DNA of 64,000 bases. It comes from UBA4417 sp963714825. Lineage in GTDB: Bacteria > Bacteroidota > Bacteroidia > Bacteroidales > UBA4417. The notes beneath the pieces were generated by a model that was given only the letters and a program-made list of their open reading frames with translations, searched no databases and had not been told where the DNA came from. Of the stretch, positions 1 to 8,833 are shown one piece after another (position 1 is the first letter of the stretch; every line of letters starts with the position of its first letter). The translations under genes and the position numbers were made by a program. The stretch is taken from positions 310,001-374,000 of the forward strand of contig CAVQQF010000012.1 of NCBI GenBank assembly GCA_963714825.1, given 5' to 3'.

Positions 1-1
1 G

Positions 2-1468
2 TGGGTGAGTGAATTCCCCGGCTTAAATGCAGGGCAACTCACCACTATTTTTTCAAAACTTGGATTTGCAGGTGTTTCGGAAACAGCGCTCGGGGCTGAA
101 ATTATTTCGAAACAAACCGCCCAATGGATTGACAACCAACCAAATGGAATTTATATTTCATCCTGCTGCCCCTCAGTAGTGCAATTTATTTGTCGCTACT
201 ATCCTGAATTGAAATCGCACCTGGTTCCCTTAGTTTCACCTATGCAGGCGCATGCACAAATGCTGAGAGATATGTATGGCGCTGAAATTAAAATTGCTTT
301 TTTCGGCCCCTGCATTGCAAAAAAAACAGAGCTTGACCATGGATATACTGACGTTGCACTTACGTTTCGCGATCTGCACACCTGGCTTGAAAATGAACTT
401 CCGGGATGGCATGATACCGACAGCAGTAAAATCGGTGAATTTATTCCTTTTGCAGCAGGTAAAGGGAATTTCTTCCCGGTGGATGGTGGAATGATAGCTA
501 ATTTAAAATCGAAGGCGCAGATCACTGATTTATCTTATATGTCATTTTCAGGAGTAAATCATATTAAAGAAGTATTAACAGATTTAAAGGACTGGAAAAC
601 TGATACGAAAGTCTTCCTCGAATTGCTGGCTTGTGATGGTGGGTGTGTAAAAGGACCCGGAACCATCAATCATTCTTCTGCAGCCTTAAAACGGCAGAAA
701 GTACTCACTGCAACCCGTAATCTGAAACCTACCAGATCAGTTCTTCCAAATAACATTCATACAGAAGCCAGTTTTGAACAGATTCATCCGATTCATTTAC
801 GGGAAGTTTCATCTGATGAGATTTCAGCAGCCATGTTCGCTGCCGGAAAATTTTCGCCAGCCGACGAAATGAACTGCGGGGGGTGCGGATACGACAGTTG
901 TATCGATTTTGCAAAAGCCATGGTCGAAGGTAAAGCTGAGCGTATGATGTGTGTTTCCTACACCCGCAATGTTGCACAGGGAAAAGCCTCGGTACTCTTA
1001 AAAAGAATTCCTTACGGTGTAGTTATTGTTGACGATAAGCACAGGGTAATTGATTCGAATAAAAAATTTGCTGACATCCTGGGAGGCGAAGTAGAGGCTT
1101 TGTGGGAGTTGAATAGCAATCTCGAAAATGCTGATCTGCGAAAACTGGTCCCGTTTCATAAAATGTTTACATCCGTTCTGCACACAGGGGAAGAAATGAT
1201 TGAGCAAAAGATAAGGGTTGATGAATTAACGCTTCATGTTTCGGTAGTTACCATTCAGCCGGGTAAAATAGTGTGTGGCATCATTCAGAATATGCAGGAA
1301 CCGGAAGTACGAAATGCCATGATCAAAAATTCGGTAAAAGAAGTTATTCATAAAAACATGGCAGTAGTGCAGAAAATCGCCTTCCTGCTAGGTGAAAATG
1401 CTTCCTATACTGAGTCGATGCTAAATTTCATAACCGAAGCTGAAAGTCCGGAAATAAAAAACAGCTAA
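2..1468 (+). CDS. Sensory-type [FeFe]-hydrogenase-like protein with PAS domain (5' partial)
   Basis: The reading frame is open at the left edge, so the N-terminus (normally ferredoxin-like clusters) is missing. Counting from the GTG at 5, the H-cluster signatures are SSCCPS (about residues 52-57), GPCIAKK (101-107) and LACDGGCVKGPG (208-219). A four-cysteine Fe-S motif follows (C291, C294, C299, C316) and then a PAS-like domain (about 335-435). This order, H-cluster domain then 4Fe-4S then PAS, is that of the putative sensory (group C-like) [FeFe]-hydrogenases, thought to sense H2 rather than make it in bulk. The second motif has Gly where catalytic hydrogenases usually have Met (MPC). The phosphatase gene starts 12 bp downstream, so the two are almost certainly co-transcribed and probably form a sensor-output pair. 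The subclass is inferred. Confidence 0.85.
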   Translation, partial: WVSEFPGLNAGQLTTIFSKLGFAGVSETALGAEIISKQTAQWIDNQPNGIYISSCCPSVVQFICRYYPELKSHLVPLVSPMQAHAQMLRDMYGAEIKIAFFGPCIAKKTELDHGYTDVALTFRDLHTWLENELPGWHDTDSSKIGEFIPFAAGKGNFFPVDGGMIANLKSKAQITDLSYMSFSGVNHIKEVLTDLKDWKTDTKVFLELLACDGGCVKGPGTINHSSAALKRQKVLTATRNLKPTRSVLPNNIHTEASFEQIHPIHLREVSSDEISAAMFAAGKFSPADEMNCGGCGYDSCIDFAKAMVEGKAERMMCVSYTRNVAQGKASVLLKRIPYGVVIVDDKHRVIDSNKKFADILGGEVEALWELNSNLENADLRKLVPFHKMFTSVLHTGEEMIEQKIRVDELTLHVSVVTIQPGKIVCGIIQNMQEPEVRNAMIKNSVKEVIHKNMAVVQKIAFLLGENASYTESMLNFITEAESPEIKNS

Positions 1469-1480
1469 AACCATCAGCAA

Positions 1481-2668
1481 ATGGATGATAATAAACTGAT
1501 CATCGAAATTGGCTCATACCAGTTAAGTAAACATGCTAATGTAATCTGTGGCGACACTTTCCTTTCGAAAAAAGTGACCGGCGAAAACAGGTATGTTGCT
1601 GTATTATCCGATGGGCTGGGAAGTGGGATCAAAGCCAACGTTTTGTCGTCGCTCACGGCTTCCATGGCACTGAATTTCCGTTTGCATCACGAGCCCGTAA
1701 TCAATTCAGCCAAATGGATAATGGATACCTTGCCCATTGATAGTAAAAGAGGAATTAGTTATTCAACATTTACTATCGTAGATGTGGATTTTGAAGGCGA
1801 ATCCACGGTTATCGAATACGGCAATCCTTCATTTTTTATTGAGCGCGACGGCAAAATAGTGAATCCTGAACGCGAAACCTTGCAAATAACCCAATCGGGC
1901 AAACAGAAAGAACTGCAAGTTTCAACTTTCCATCTTCTGGAGAACGATCGCCTGGTGTTAGTAAGTGATGGCATTACCCAATCAGGCATCGGTAATGCCT
2001 CTATGCCTTTTGGCTGGGGAGAAAAGAAACTGCAGGATTATGTTATTCAAAAGAAAACAACAAATATGCTGATCTCGGCAAGCGAACTGGCTTTAAAAAT
2101 CGTAAAAAAAGCTTCACAGAACGACATCTACAAATTGCAGGACGATGCCAGTTGTGCAGTTTTCTTCCGTCGCAAACCGCGTCAGCTTTTAATATGTTCA
2201 GGTCCCCCCTACACAGCGTCAAAGGATAAATTCCTGGCTAATACGGTTGACAGTTTCAAAGGAAATAAAATATTATGCGGTGGCACTACTTCCCGGATCA
2301 TCTCACGGGAACTTAACAAGGAAATAGTACCTGAACCTTTGGATAAAATGGGCTATGGATTACCCCCTGCTTTTGCAATGGAAGGAATTGACCTGGTAAC
2401 GGAAGGAATACTTACACTCGATAAAGTTTACCAGATGCTCAAAACCATACAAAACCAGGATATCCCGCTTGACGGACCTGCCGCCGCCATTGTCAGGTTC
2501 ATGATGAATGCCGATGTAATTGATTTTATGGTCGGCACATGTGTAAATATAGCTCACCAGGATCCAAACCTCCCCGTTGAGCTCGAAATCAGGAGAAATG
2601 TCATCAAAAAAATCATCAGGATACTCGAAGAAAAATTCCTGAAACAAGTGAATGTTCAATATTTATAA
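1481..2668 (+). CDS. SpoIIE-family PP2C-like serine/threonine phosphatase
   Basis: This 395-aa protein has a PP2C/SpoIIE domain in roughly its first 235 residues. Metal-binding Asp-Gly motifs are visible as LSDGLGSG near residue 43 and VSDGITQSG near 160, with a further DDASC motif near 223. The remaining ~160 residues form a separate conserved-looking domain (CGGTTSRIISREL) that I cannot name. No membrane segment is seen. Family knowledge: SpoIIE-type phosphatases dephosphorylate serine on anti-sigma-antagonist-like partners. Position directly after the PAS-hydrogenase suggests it is the output of an H2 or redox sensor; its substrate is not evident in this window. Confidence 0.88.
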   Translation: MDDNKLIIEIGSYQLSKHANVICGDTFLSKKVTGENRYVAVLSDGLGSGIKANVLSSLTASMALNFRLHHEPVINSAKWIMDTLPIDSKRGISYSTFTIVDVDFEGESTVIEYGNPSFFIERDGKIVNPERETLQITQSGKQKELQVSTFHLLENDRLVLVSDGITQSGIGNASMPFGWGEKKLQDYVIQKKTTNMLISASELALKIVKKASQNDIYKLQDDASCAVFFRRKPRQLLICSGPPYTASKDKFLANTVDSFKGNKILCGGTTSRIISRELNKEIVPEPLDKMGYGLPPAFAMEGIDLVTEGILTLDKVYQMLKTIQNQDIPLDGPAAAIVRFMMNADVIDFMVGTCVNIAHQDPNLPVELEIRRNVIKKIIRILEEKFLKQVNVQYL

Positions 2669-2678
2669 ATCAATAAAA

Positions 2679-2942
2679 ATGGAAAAGAGACTGAAGTTGA
2701 AAATATGCGTAGGCACACAGTGCTATGTTATGGGTAACCATGAACTGAAGGACATTAAAGATCATCTACCAGAGGATTTGAAGGATAAAGTATACGTTGA
2801 AGCAGCTGTTTGCCTGGGCTGCGATAAGCTCGACACAAAACCCCTTCCTCCCTATGTTGAAGTGAACGGGAAATTAATATCACAGGCCACGCGGGAAAAT
2901 ATTATTGAATACCTGTATTCAATGGATAATCAAATGGTATAA
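2679..2942 (+). CDS. Thioredoxin-fold [2Fe-2S] ferredoxin (NuoE/HydC-like small protein)
   Basis: This 87-aa protein resembles the C-terminal thioredoxin-like [2Fe-2S] domain of NuoE and of hydrogenase subunits. Cluster cysteines are C10 and C15 (CVGTQC) and C45 and C48 (CLGC), a C-x4-C...C-x2-C pattern; the usual second half is C-x3-C, so it is slightly atypical. I chose the ATG at 2679 because homologues begin close to the KLKIC strand and because this start lies after the phosphatase stop. An in-frame ATG at 2652 would add nine residues and overlap the upstream gene by 17 bp. It probably passes electrons to or from the sensory hydrogenase. The adhE start is 21 bp downstream. Confidence 0.82.
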   Translation: MEKRLKLKICVGTQCYVMGNHELKDIKDHLPEDLKDKVYVEAAVCLGCDKLDTKPLPPYVEVNGKLISQATRENIIEYLYSMDNQMV

Positions 2943-2963
2943 CAACCTTAAGAACGTATTATC

Positions 2964-5600
2964 ATGAAGAAAGAAATGGCAAAGCAAGTTCGAAACGAAG
3001 ATGTCAGAGCAGAAATACCTGCAAACCGATTTTCGGCCATCGAAGAAACTATACAACAGGTTGTAAATGCACAAAAAATTTACCGCACCTTCAGTCAAAA
3101 GCAGGTTGATACAATCTTCCAGAAAGCCGCTTTTGCTGCTGCCCAGAGCAGGATAAAACTGGCCAGGATGGCCGTTGAAGAAACCGGGATGGGTATTATA
3201 GAAGATAAAGTAATTAAGAACCAGTTCGCATCCGAGTACATCTATAACAAATATAAGGACGAAAAAACTGTAGGCCTTATTGAGGAGGATCACACTTTCG
3301 GAATCCGGAAATATGCGGAACCTATAGGAGTAATTGCAGGAATAATACCTACTACAAACCCAACCTCAACTGCAATTTTCAAAGCTCTGATCACATTAAA
3401 GACACGAAACGGCATAATCTTTTCGCCACACCCCAGGGCTGCCAAATCCACCATCGAAGCAGCCCGTATCATTCTAAAAGCTGCTGTCGAAGCAGGCGCA
3501 CCCGAGGGAATTATCGGTTGGATTGAAACACCGACTGTAGAAGCGTCACAATACCTTATGCATCACAAGGACTTAAACCTTATCCTGGCAACCGGTGGCC
3601 CGGGAATGGTAAAAGCAGCTTATTCTTCTGGCATCCCGGCCATAGGTGTTGGCGCCGGCAATACTCCTGCAATTATTGATGAAACTGCCAACCTTAAAAT
3701 GGCCGTAAGTTCGGTGCTGATGTCAAAAACATTTGATAATGGGATGATCTGTGCTTCCGAACAATCGATTGTAGTAATAGAAAGCGTTTACGATAAGGTG
3801 AAAAAGATCCTGGAAGAAAACAACGCATACATCCTCAGCGCTGAAGAAAAGCAGAAAGTCGGAAAAACCATGTTGGTAAATGGCCATCTTAATTCAGCCA
3901 TTGTTGGTCAATCGGCTCATAAAATTGCACTAATGGCGGGCATCACAGTTCCCGAAAACACTAAAGTGCTTATAGGCGAAACAGTCGAAATAAGCAGCGA
4001 CGAACCTTTTACCTACGAAAAACTATCCCCTATTCTTGCTTTGTACAAGGCCGAAAACTTCAGGGAAGCTGAATACATCGCTACCCGGCTTGTAAAATTC
4101 GGGGGAATAGGCCATACTTCAGTCCTATATACTGATCCCAAAAATAAGGAGCGAATTGAATCATTCAGCTCACTGATAAAAACCGGTCGTTTGCTTGTGA
4201 ATATGCCCGCATCGCAGGGAGCCATAGGCGATATCTATAATTTCAGGCTCGAGCCGTCCTTAACATTGGGTTGTGGATCGTGGGGCGGTAATTCGGTAAG
4301 CGAAAATGTAGGTATCAAACACCTTATCAATATAAAAACAAACGCCGAAAGAAGAGAAAATATGCTGTGGTTGAGGATGCCCGAAAAAATCTATTTTAAA
4401 ACAGCCTGTCTTCCAATAGCATTGCAGGATCTCGAAGGGAAGAAAAAAGCTTTTATTGTAACTGACAAGCCTATTTACGACCTGGGTTATTGCGATAAAG
4501 TAATACAGCACCTGAGTCATCTGGATATCGAAACTAATATTTTTTACGAGGTTGAACCTGACCCAACTCTTGCCAATGTCAGGAAAGGACTCGACCGCAT
4601 GATTCCTTTTCAGCCCGATGTAATTATAGCGCTTGGCGGAGGATCAGCTATGGATGCAGCAAAAATTATGTGGCTGATGTACGAGCATCCCGAAATGGAA
4701 TTCGAAGGACTGGCACTCCGGTTTATGGATATCCGAAAACGCATCTATTCATTCCCTCCATTGGGAAAGAAAGCCATCCTGGTAGCTATACCCACCACTT
4801 CAGGCACCGGTTCCGAAGTAACACCCTTTGCTGTGGTTACCGACGAAAAAACAGGTATCAAATATCCGATTGCCGATTATGCGCTTACGCCGAATATGGC
4901 CATTATTGATCCTGAATTTGTTATGACCATGCCTTCCAAACTTGCTGCCTGGTCAGGAATTGATGCCCTTACACATGCTGTTGAAGCACTGGCTTCGGTG
5001 TTTGCTACTGAATTCACCAACCCTTACGCATTGGAAGCCTCGCGCTTAATTTTCAAATACCTCGAACAATCAGTCAACGAAGGCAGTGAAAACCAGAAAG
5101 CCCGCGAAAAAATTCATTATGCTGCAACCATAGCAGGTATTGCTTTTGCCAATGCATTTCTGGGGGTTTGCCATTCGATGGCTCACAAATTGGGTTCGGA
5201 GTTTCATGTTCCGCACGGACTTGCCAATGCTCTCCTGATAAATGAAGTAATACGTTTCAATGCAACCGATGCACCTCGCAAACAGGCAACTTTCCCTCAG
5301 TATAAATACCCCGATGCCATTTACCGCTATGCCCGTATGGCCGACTATTTGGGAATACAAGGCAATACACCCGGAGAAAAAGTGGAGGGCCTGATAGCTG
5401 CAATTGATAAACTGAAGGCAGCAGTAGGAATTCCTGCCAGTATCAGGGATGCAGGCGTGCCGGAAAAAGAGTTTTATGCACAACTCGATCAACTCTCAGA
5501 GAATGCATTTGATGATCAATGCACGGGAGCTAATCCCCGCTATCCTTCAATAGCCGAAATAAAAGAAATGTACAGTACAGCATACGAAGGACGAAGCTAA
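2964..5600 (+). CDS. adhE: Bifunctional acetaldehyde-CoA/alcohol dehydrogenase
   Basis: This full-length 878-aa AdhE reduces acetyl-CoA to acetaldehyde and then ethanol with NADH. The N-terminal aldehyde dehydrogenase half (about 1-440) shows the nucleotide-binding GVGAGNTP (228-235) and the catalytic cysteine in GMICASEQ (C263). The C-terminal iron-dependent alcohol dehydrogenase half (about 450-870) has the GGGSAMDAAK and TTSGTGSE motifs and the metal-binding histidines in CHSMAHKLGSEFHVPHG. It lies in the same operon direction as the sensory hydrogenase set and is followed by a strong terminator, so it probably closes that transcript. Coupling an H2/redox sensor to ethanol formation makes sense for disposing of NADH. 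AdhE normally assembles into cytoplasmic spirosomes. Confidence 0.96.
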   Translation: MKKEMAKQVRNEDVRAEIPANRFSAIEETIQQVVNAQKIYRTFSQKQVDTIFQKAAFAAAQSRIKLARMAVEETGMGIIEDKVIKNQFASEYIYNKYKDEKTVGLIEEDHTFGIRKYAEPIGVIAGIIPTTNPTSTAIFKALITLKTRNGIIFSPHPRAAKSTIEAARIILKAAVEAGAPEGIIGWIETPTVEASQYLMHHKDLNLILATGGPGMVKAAYSSGIPAIGVGAGNTPAIIDETANLKMAVSSVLMSKTFDNGMICASEQSIVVIESVYDKVKKILEENNAYILSAEEKQKVGKTMLVNGHLNSAIVGQSAHKIALMAGITVPENTKVLIGETVEISSDEPFTYEKLSPILALYKAENFREAEYIATRLVKFGGIGHTSVLYTDPKNKERIESFSSLIKTGRLLVNMPASQGAIGDIYNFRLEPSLTLGCGSWGGNSVSENVGIKHLINIKTNAERRENMLWLRMPEKIYFKTACLPIALQDLEGKKKAFIVTDKPIYDLGYCDKVIQHLSHLDIETNIFYEVEPDPTLANVRKGLDRMIPFQPDVIIALGGGSAMDAAKIMWLMYEHPEMEFEGLALRFMDIRKRIYSFPPLGKKAILVAIPTTSGTGSEVTPFAVVTDEKTGIKYPIADYALTPNMAIIDPEFVMTMPSKLAAWSGIDALTHAVEALASVFATEFTNPYALEASRLIFKYLEQSVNEGSENQKAREKIHYAATIAGIAFANAFLGVCHSMAHKLGSEFHVPHGLANALLINEVIRFNATDAPRKQATFPQYKYPDAIYRYARMADYLGIQGNTPGEKVEGLIAAIDKLKAAVGIPASIRDAGVPEKEFYAQLDQLSENAFDDQCTGANPRYPSIAEIKEMYSTAYEGRS

Positions 5601-5630
5601 AACCCATTTTACTATCGCTCATTCTAAACT

Positions 5631-5681
5631 CCTGTCCCTTTATGTAACCATATTTCCGGGATACTGAAGGGACAGGTTTTT
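5631..5681 (+). terminator. Intrinsic terminator after adhE
   Basis: A perfect 10-bp stem, CCTGTCCCTT at 5631-5640 against AAGGGACAGG at 5667-5676, is followed by a T-rich run. It separates the adhE transcript from the downstream hydrogenase gene, which must then have its own promoter in the last ~30 bp or depend on read-through. Confidence 0.85.
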
Positions 5682-5710
5682 GTTGTTTTCAATTAAAATC
5701 AATCTATGTT

Positions 5711-7156
5711 ATGGCTTTCGTAAACAATGTGATGATTATTCGCCGTGATTTGATTACACGCATGGCTGAATTATATAAGGAAGACCTCTTATACGACAAC
5801 ATCGACCGGATTCCGATTGAAATCAGTAACCGCCTGAAGGGCAACGAACGTTGCTGCATACACAAAATGCGGGCGGTTGTAAAGTACAAAACAATGGCTA
5901 TTCTGGGGTTTAGCCAGGCTGATGAAAAAGATGAACTCGATACGCTCGCTTATTATGCCAGGAAAGCCCTAAACAGGCACGAAACTCAATCGCGGTTCCT
6001 TTTGGTAGCTGACGAAGCATGTACCTCCTGTGTAAAAGCCAGCTATGTTGTTACTAACCTATGCAAAGGTTGCATAGCTCAGCCTTGCATAAACAATTGC
6101 CCTAAAAATGCGATCGCCCGCACACCCGATGGCAAAGCCGGTATCGATTCGAAAAAATGCGTCAATTGCGGTATTTGCAAAGAATTATGTCCGTATCATT
6201 CCATAATATTTGTGCCGGTTCCTTGCGAGGAATCATGCCCGGTTGGCGCTATTACAAAGGATGAAAACGGGGTTGAAAATATTGATGCTGATAAATGTAT
6301 TCTTTGTGGAAAATGCGTGAATGCATGTCCGTTCGGTTCCATAATCGAAACAACCGAATTGTTTGAAATAATGAATATATTAAAACATGAAATGCCTGTA
6401 ACGGCTATTGTTGCACCTTCCATTTTCGGGCAATTCAGGGCTGAACCAGGTTCAGTTATTGATGCATTACACAAATTGGGATTTACTCATGTAGTGGAAG
6501 CTGCCGAAGGTGCCTTCAAGACCACACAGCTGGAATCGCAGGAACTCATTCATAAACTGGAATCAGGATCCGGATTTATGACCACTTCATGTTGCCCCTC
6601 ATGGATGTTGGCTGCACAGAAGCATATCCCGGAGATCCTCCCCTATGTTTCAGCTACACCATCGCCTATGGCTATTTCGGCAAGAGAATGCAAAGCCAAT
6701 GCACCAACTACACCTGTAGTTTTTATCGGGCCTTGCCTGGCAAAACGAAAAGAAGGACATGATAATAAGGATATCGATTGGGTAATGACTTTCGAAGAAC
6801 TGGCCTGCCTGCTTACCGGCTGGAAAATTTCGGTCGTGGAATGCAATAATATCGAAATCAGTAAAACGGTTGACCAGCAATCACGTAACTATTGCCTCTC
6901 GGGTGGCGTGGCTGCAGCTGTTCAATCAATGACCGGGGATGGAATAACTACGAAAGTAATCAACGGATTGGATAAAAAGCAACTTCGACGTCTCTCCTCC
7001 TATGCTAAAAAAATAAAAAATCCGGAAGAACAACTTATTGAAGTAATGTCCTGCGAAGGAGGCTGCATTGCAGGCCCGTGCAGCCATGAATTTCCAAACG
7101 ATGCCAGGCGGTTCTTTATACAGAATACCGAGAAAATATGCAGCTGCTGTAACTAA
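5711..7156 (+). CDS. Ferredoxin-type monomeric [FeFe]-hydrogenase (group B-like)
   Basis: This 481-aa single-subunit hydrogenase has an N-terminal region unlike the usual plant-type ferredoxin domain (residues 1-100), then cysteine-rich Fe-S segments at C104-C130, C150-C160 (CVNCGICKELC) and C196-C206 (CILCGKCVNAC). The H-cluster domain carries TTSCCPSW (291-298), IGPCLAKRKEG (339-349) and EVMSCEGGCIAGPC (444-457). This matches the group B-type [FeFe]-hydrogenases common in anaerobic Bacteroidota and Clostridia, presumed to evolve H2 from reduced ferredoxin. Like the sensory protein upstream it has GPC rather than MPC in the second motif. Maturation genes (hydE, hydF, hydG) are not in this window. 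The substrate electron carrier is inferred from the family. Confidence 0.92.
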   Translation: MAFVNNVMIIRRDLITRMAELYKEDLLYDNIDRIPIEISNRLKGNERCCIHKMRAVVKYKTMAILGFSQADEKDELDTLAYYARKALNRHETQSRFLLVADEACTSCVKASYVVTNLCKGCIAQPCINNCPKNAIARTPDGKAGIDSKKCVNCGICKELCPYHSIIFVPVPCEESCPVGAITKDENGVENIDADKCILCGKCVNACPFGSIIETTELFEIMNILKHEMPVTAIVAPSIFGQFRAEPGSVIDALHKLGFTHVVEAAEGAFKTTQLESQELIHKLESGSGFMTTSCCPSWMLAAQKHIPEILPYVSATPSPMAISARECKANAPTTPVVFIGPCLAKRKEGHDNKDIDWVMTFEELACLLTGWKISVVECNNIEISKTVDQQSRNYCLSGGVAAAVQSMTGDGITTKVINGLDKKQLRRLSSYAKKIKNPEEQLIEVMSCEGGCIAGPCSHEFPNDARRFFIQNTEKICSCCN

Positions 7157-7192
7157 CGGAACATGTGTTGATAACACGCTTCCGCTGAAAGC

Positions 7193-7220
7193 AAAAGAGC
7201 CACCCGAAGGCAGCTCTTTT
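7193..7220. terminator. Bidirectional terminator between hydrogenase and gapA
   Basis: The stem AAAAGAGC (7193-7200) / GCTCTTTT (7213-7220) with a 12-nt loop sits between two convergent genes. It has an A-rich 5' side and T-rich 3' side, so it can terminate both strands. Confidence 0.8.
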
Positions 7221-7242
7221 TGTTTATTTTGAGTTCAGTAAA

Positions 7243-8247
7243 CTATTTAACAGTTGCCATATGAGCAACCATATCAAGTACTTTGCAGGAGTAACCCCAT
7301 TCGTTATCGTACCAGGATACGAGTTTTACGAAGTTTGGATTCAGCATGATTCCTGCTCCTGCATCGAAGATTGAAGTGCGGGAATCACCAACAAAATCGC
7401 TTGACACAACCGACTCCTCGGTATATCCAAGCACACCTTTCATTTCGCCATCAGCGGCAGCTTTAACAACGGCTTTAATTTCGTCGTAAGTGGTTGCCTT
7501 TTCGAGACGGCAGGTAAGGTCAACAACCGAAACGTTGAGTGTAGGAACACGGAACGACATACCGGTAAGTTTGCCTTTCATAGCAGGAATAACCTTGGCA
7601 GCAGCCTTGGCAGCACCTGTTGATGAAGGGATAATATTGCCGGCAGCAGCACGTCCGCCACGCCAGTCTTTGGCCGAAGGTCCGTCAACGGTTTTCTGTG
7701 TGGCTGTAGTAGCATGTACAGTTGTCATAAGTCCTTCAGCAATACCGAAATTGTCGTGAATAACTTTCACAAGCGGAGCCAGGCAGTTAGTGGTACAGGA
7801 TGCATTGCTGGCAAACTGTTGGCCTGCGTATTCCTTATGGTTAACGCCATACACAAACATAGGTGTATCGTCCTTCGATGGAGCCGACATAATTACGCGT
7901 TTTGCTCCACCATCAATGTGCGCCTGGCAGGTTTCTTTGGTAAGGAATAAACCGGTGCATTCAGCAACATAATCGGCGCCTACATCCGACCATTTAATAT
8001 CGGCAGGATTCTTACAGGCGGTAACGCGGATAGTTTGTCCGTTCACAACAAGGTGTCCGTCCTTAACCTCAACAGTACCTTTAAATTGTCCGTGAACCGT
8101 GTCGTATTTAAGCATATATGCCATATAATCGGCGTCGATCAGATCGTTGATGGCTACAACATCTATATCGTCGCGAAGTATAGAAGCACGAAAAACAAGG
8201 CGGCCAATACGGCCAAAACCATTGATACCAACTTTAATTTTTGTCAT
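7243..8247 (-). CDS. gapA: Glyceraldehyde-3-phosphate dehydrogenase, type I
   Basis: This 334-aa glycolytic GAPDH oxidises glyceraldehyde-3-phosphate with NAD+ and phosphate. The N-terminal Rossmann motif is NGFGRIGR (9-16). The catalytic cysteine is C151 in SNASCTTN, and the C-terminal WYDNEWGYS motif is intact. VAINDL after the second strand has the acidic residue typical of NAD preference. Length is normal for the family. It is a single-gene unit facing the hydrogenase gene, with a leader of about 45 nt from the -7 box at 8293-8300. Upstream of it lies the G-rich tandem repeat shared with the lepA promoter region. Confidence 0.97.
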   Translation of the reverse strand: MTKIKVGINGFGRIGRLVFRASILRDDIDVVAINDLIDADYMAYMLKYDTVHGQFKGTVEVKDGHLVVNGQTIRVTACKNPADIKWSDVGADYVAECTGLFLTKETCQAHIDGGAKRVIMSAPSKDDTPMFVYGVNHKEYAGQQFASNASCTTNCLAPLVKVIHDNFGIAEGLMTTVHATTATQKTVDGPSAKDWRGGRAAAGNIIPSSTGAAKAAAKVIPAMKGKLTGMSFRVPTLNVSVVDLTCRLEKATTYDEIKAVVKAAADGEMKGVLGYTEESVVSSDFVGDSRTSIFDAGAGIMLNPNFVKLVSWYDNEWGYSCKVLDMVAHMATVK

Positions 8248-8292
8248 AATATATTGATTTTAAATGATGTTTTGCTTTTTGAAAATGCGATG

Positions 8293-8300
8293 CAAAAGTA
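8293..8300 (-). promoter_or_regulatory. Bacteroidota -7 promoter box for gapA
   Basis: Read on the minus strand the box is TACTTTTG, matching TAnnTTTG. It lies 45 bp before the gapA start codon. A clear -33 TTG at the usual ~20-bp spacing is not obvious. Confidence 0.5.
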
Positions 8301-8390
8301 CAAATAAAAGATGAAAGGGTAATGCAAGTTTTACTGAAAAGATGTTAATTGCTGGGGAGAGGATTGTGAGAAGCATGAGTTTTTGGGAGG

Positions 8391-8740
8391 TGGGAGTGGT
8401 CATTCGGTTGTGGGGGACGGGGGGGTTGGGTTTACGGGTTTAGTGAGTGGTCATTCAGTTGTTGTGGACGGGGGGTGTTGGTTGTATGAGTGTAATGAGT
8501 GGTCATTCGTGGTCATTCGGTTGTGGGGGACGGGGGGTGTTGGTTTTACGGGTTGGGTGAGAGGTCATTCGGTTGTGGGGGACGGGGAGTGTTGGTTTTA
8601 CGGGTTTTGGGAGTGGTCATTCAGTTGTTGTGGACGGGGGGTGTTGGTTGTATGAGTGTAATGAGTGGTCATTCGTGGTCATTCGGTTGTGGGGGACGGG
8701 GAATGTTTGTAATACGGGTATAATGTGTTGTTATTCGTGG
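8391..8740 (+). repeat. G/T-rich tandem repeat array with ~52- and ~62-bp units
   Basis: The octamer GGTCATTC recurs at 8398, 8449, 8501, 8511, 8563, 8615, 8667 and 8677. Units run about 52 bp, or 62 bp where a 10-bp GGTCATTCGT piece is duplicated. The segments starting at 8449 and 8615 are almost the same over a complete 62-bp unit, so there is also a 166-bp higher-order duplication. Each unit carries GGGGGACGGGG- or GGACGGGGGG-type runs and very little C or A on this strand. The array fills most of the gap between the divergent gapA and lepA genes. Reading frames through it are by-products of stop-poor sequence. Confidence 0.9.
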
Positions 8741-8820
8741 AGATTTCCGGGTAAATTTTGCTTTATAAGTAATAAGAAAACCTGTGTTTGACATATGTTA
8801 AAAATCTGATCCGATTTTCA

Positions 8821-8828
8821 TATCTTTG
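8821..8828 (+). promoter_or_regulatory. -7 promoter box for lepA
   Basis: TATCTTTG is a perfect TAnnTTTG box. It ends only 5 bp before the lepA ATG at 8834, so the transcript would have almost no leader. Confidence 0.6.
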
Positions 8829-8833
8829 CAGCA

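Noticed and set aside
7490..8307. Open frames antisense to gapA
   Set aside because: They are codon-bias shadows of a highly conserved gene on the opposite strand, without independent support.
8383..8791. Open frames through the G-rich repeat (periodic Gly/Val/His peptides)
   Set aside because: They arise because the repeat lacks stop codons. Composition follows the DNA repeat, several frames are open at once, and no start context or homology is apparent.
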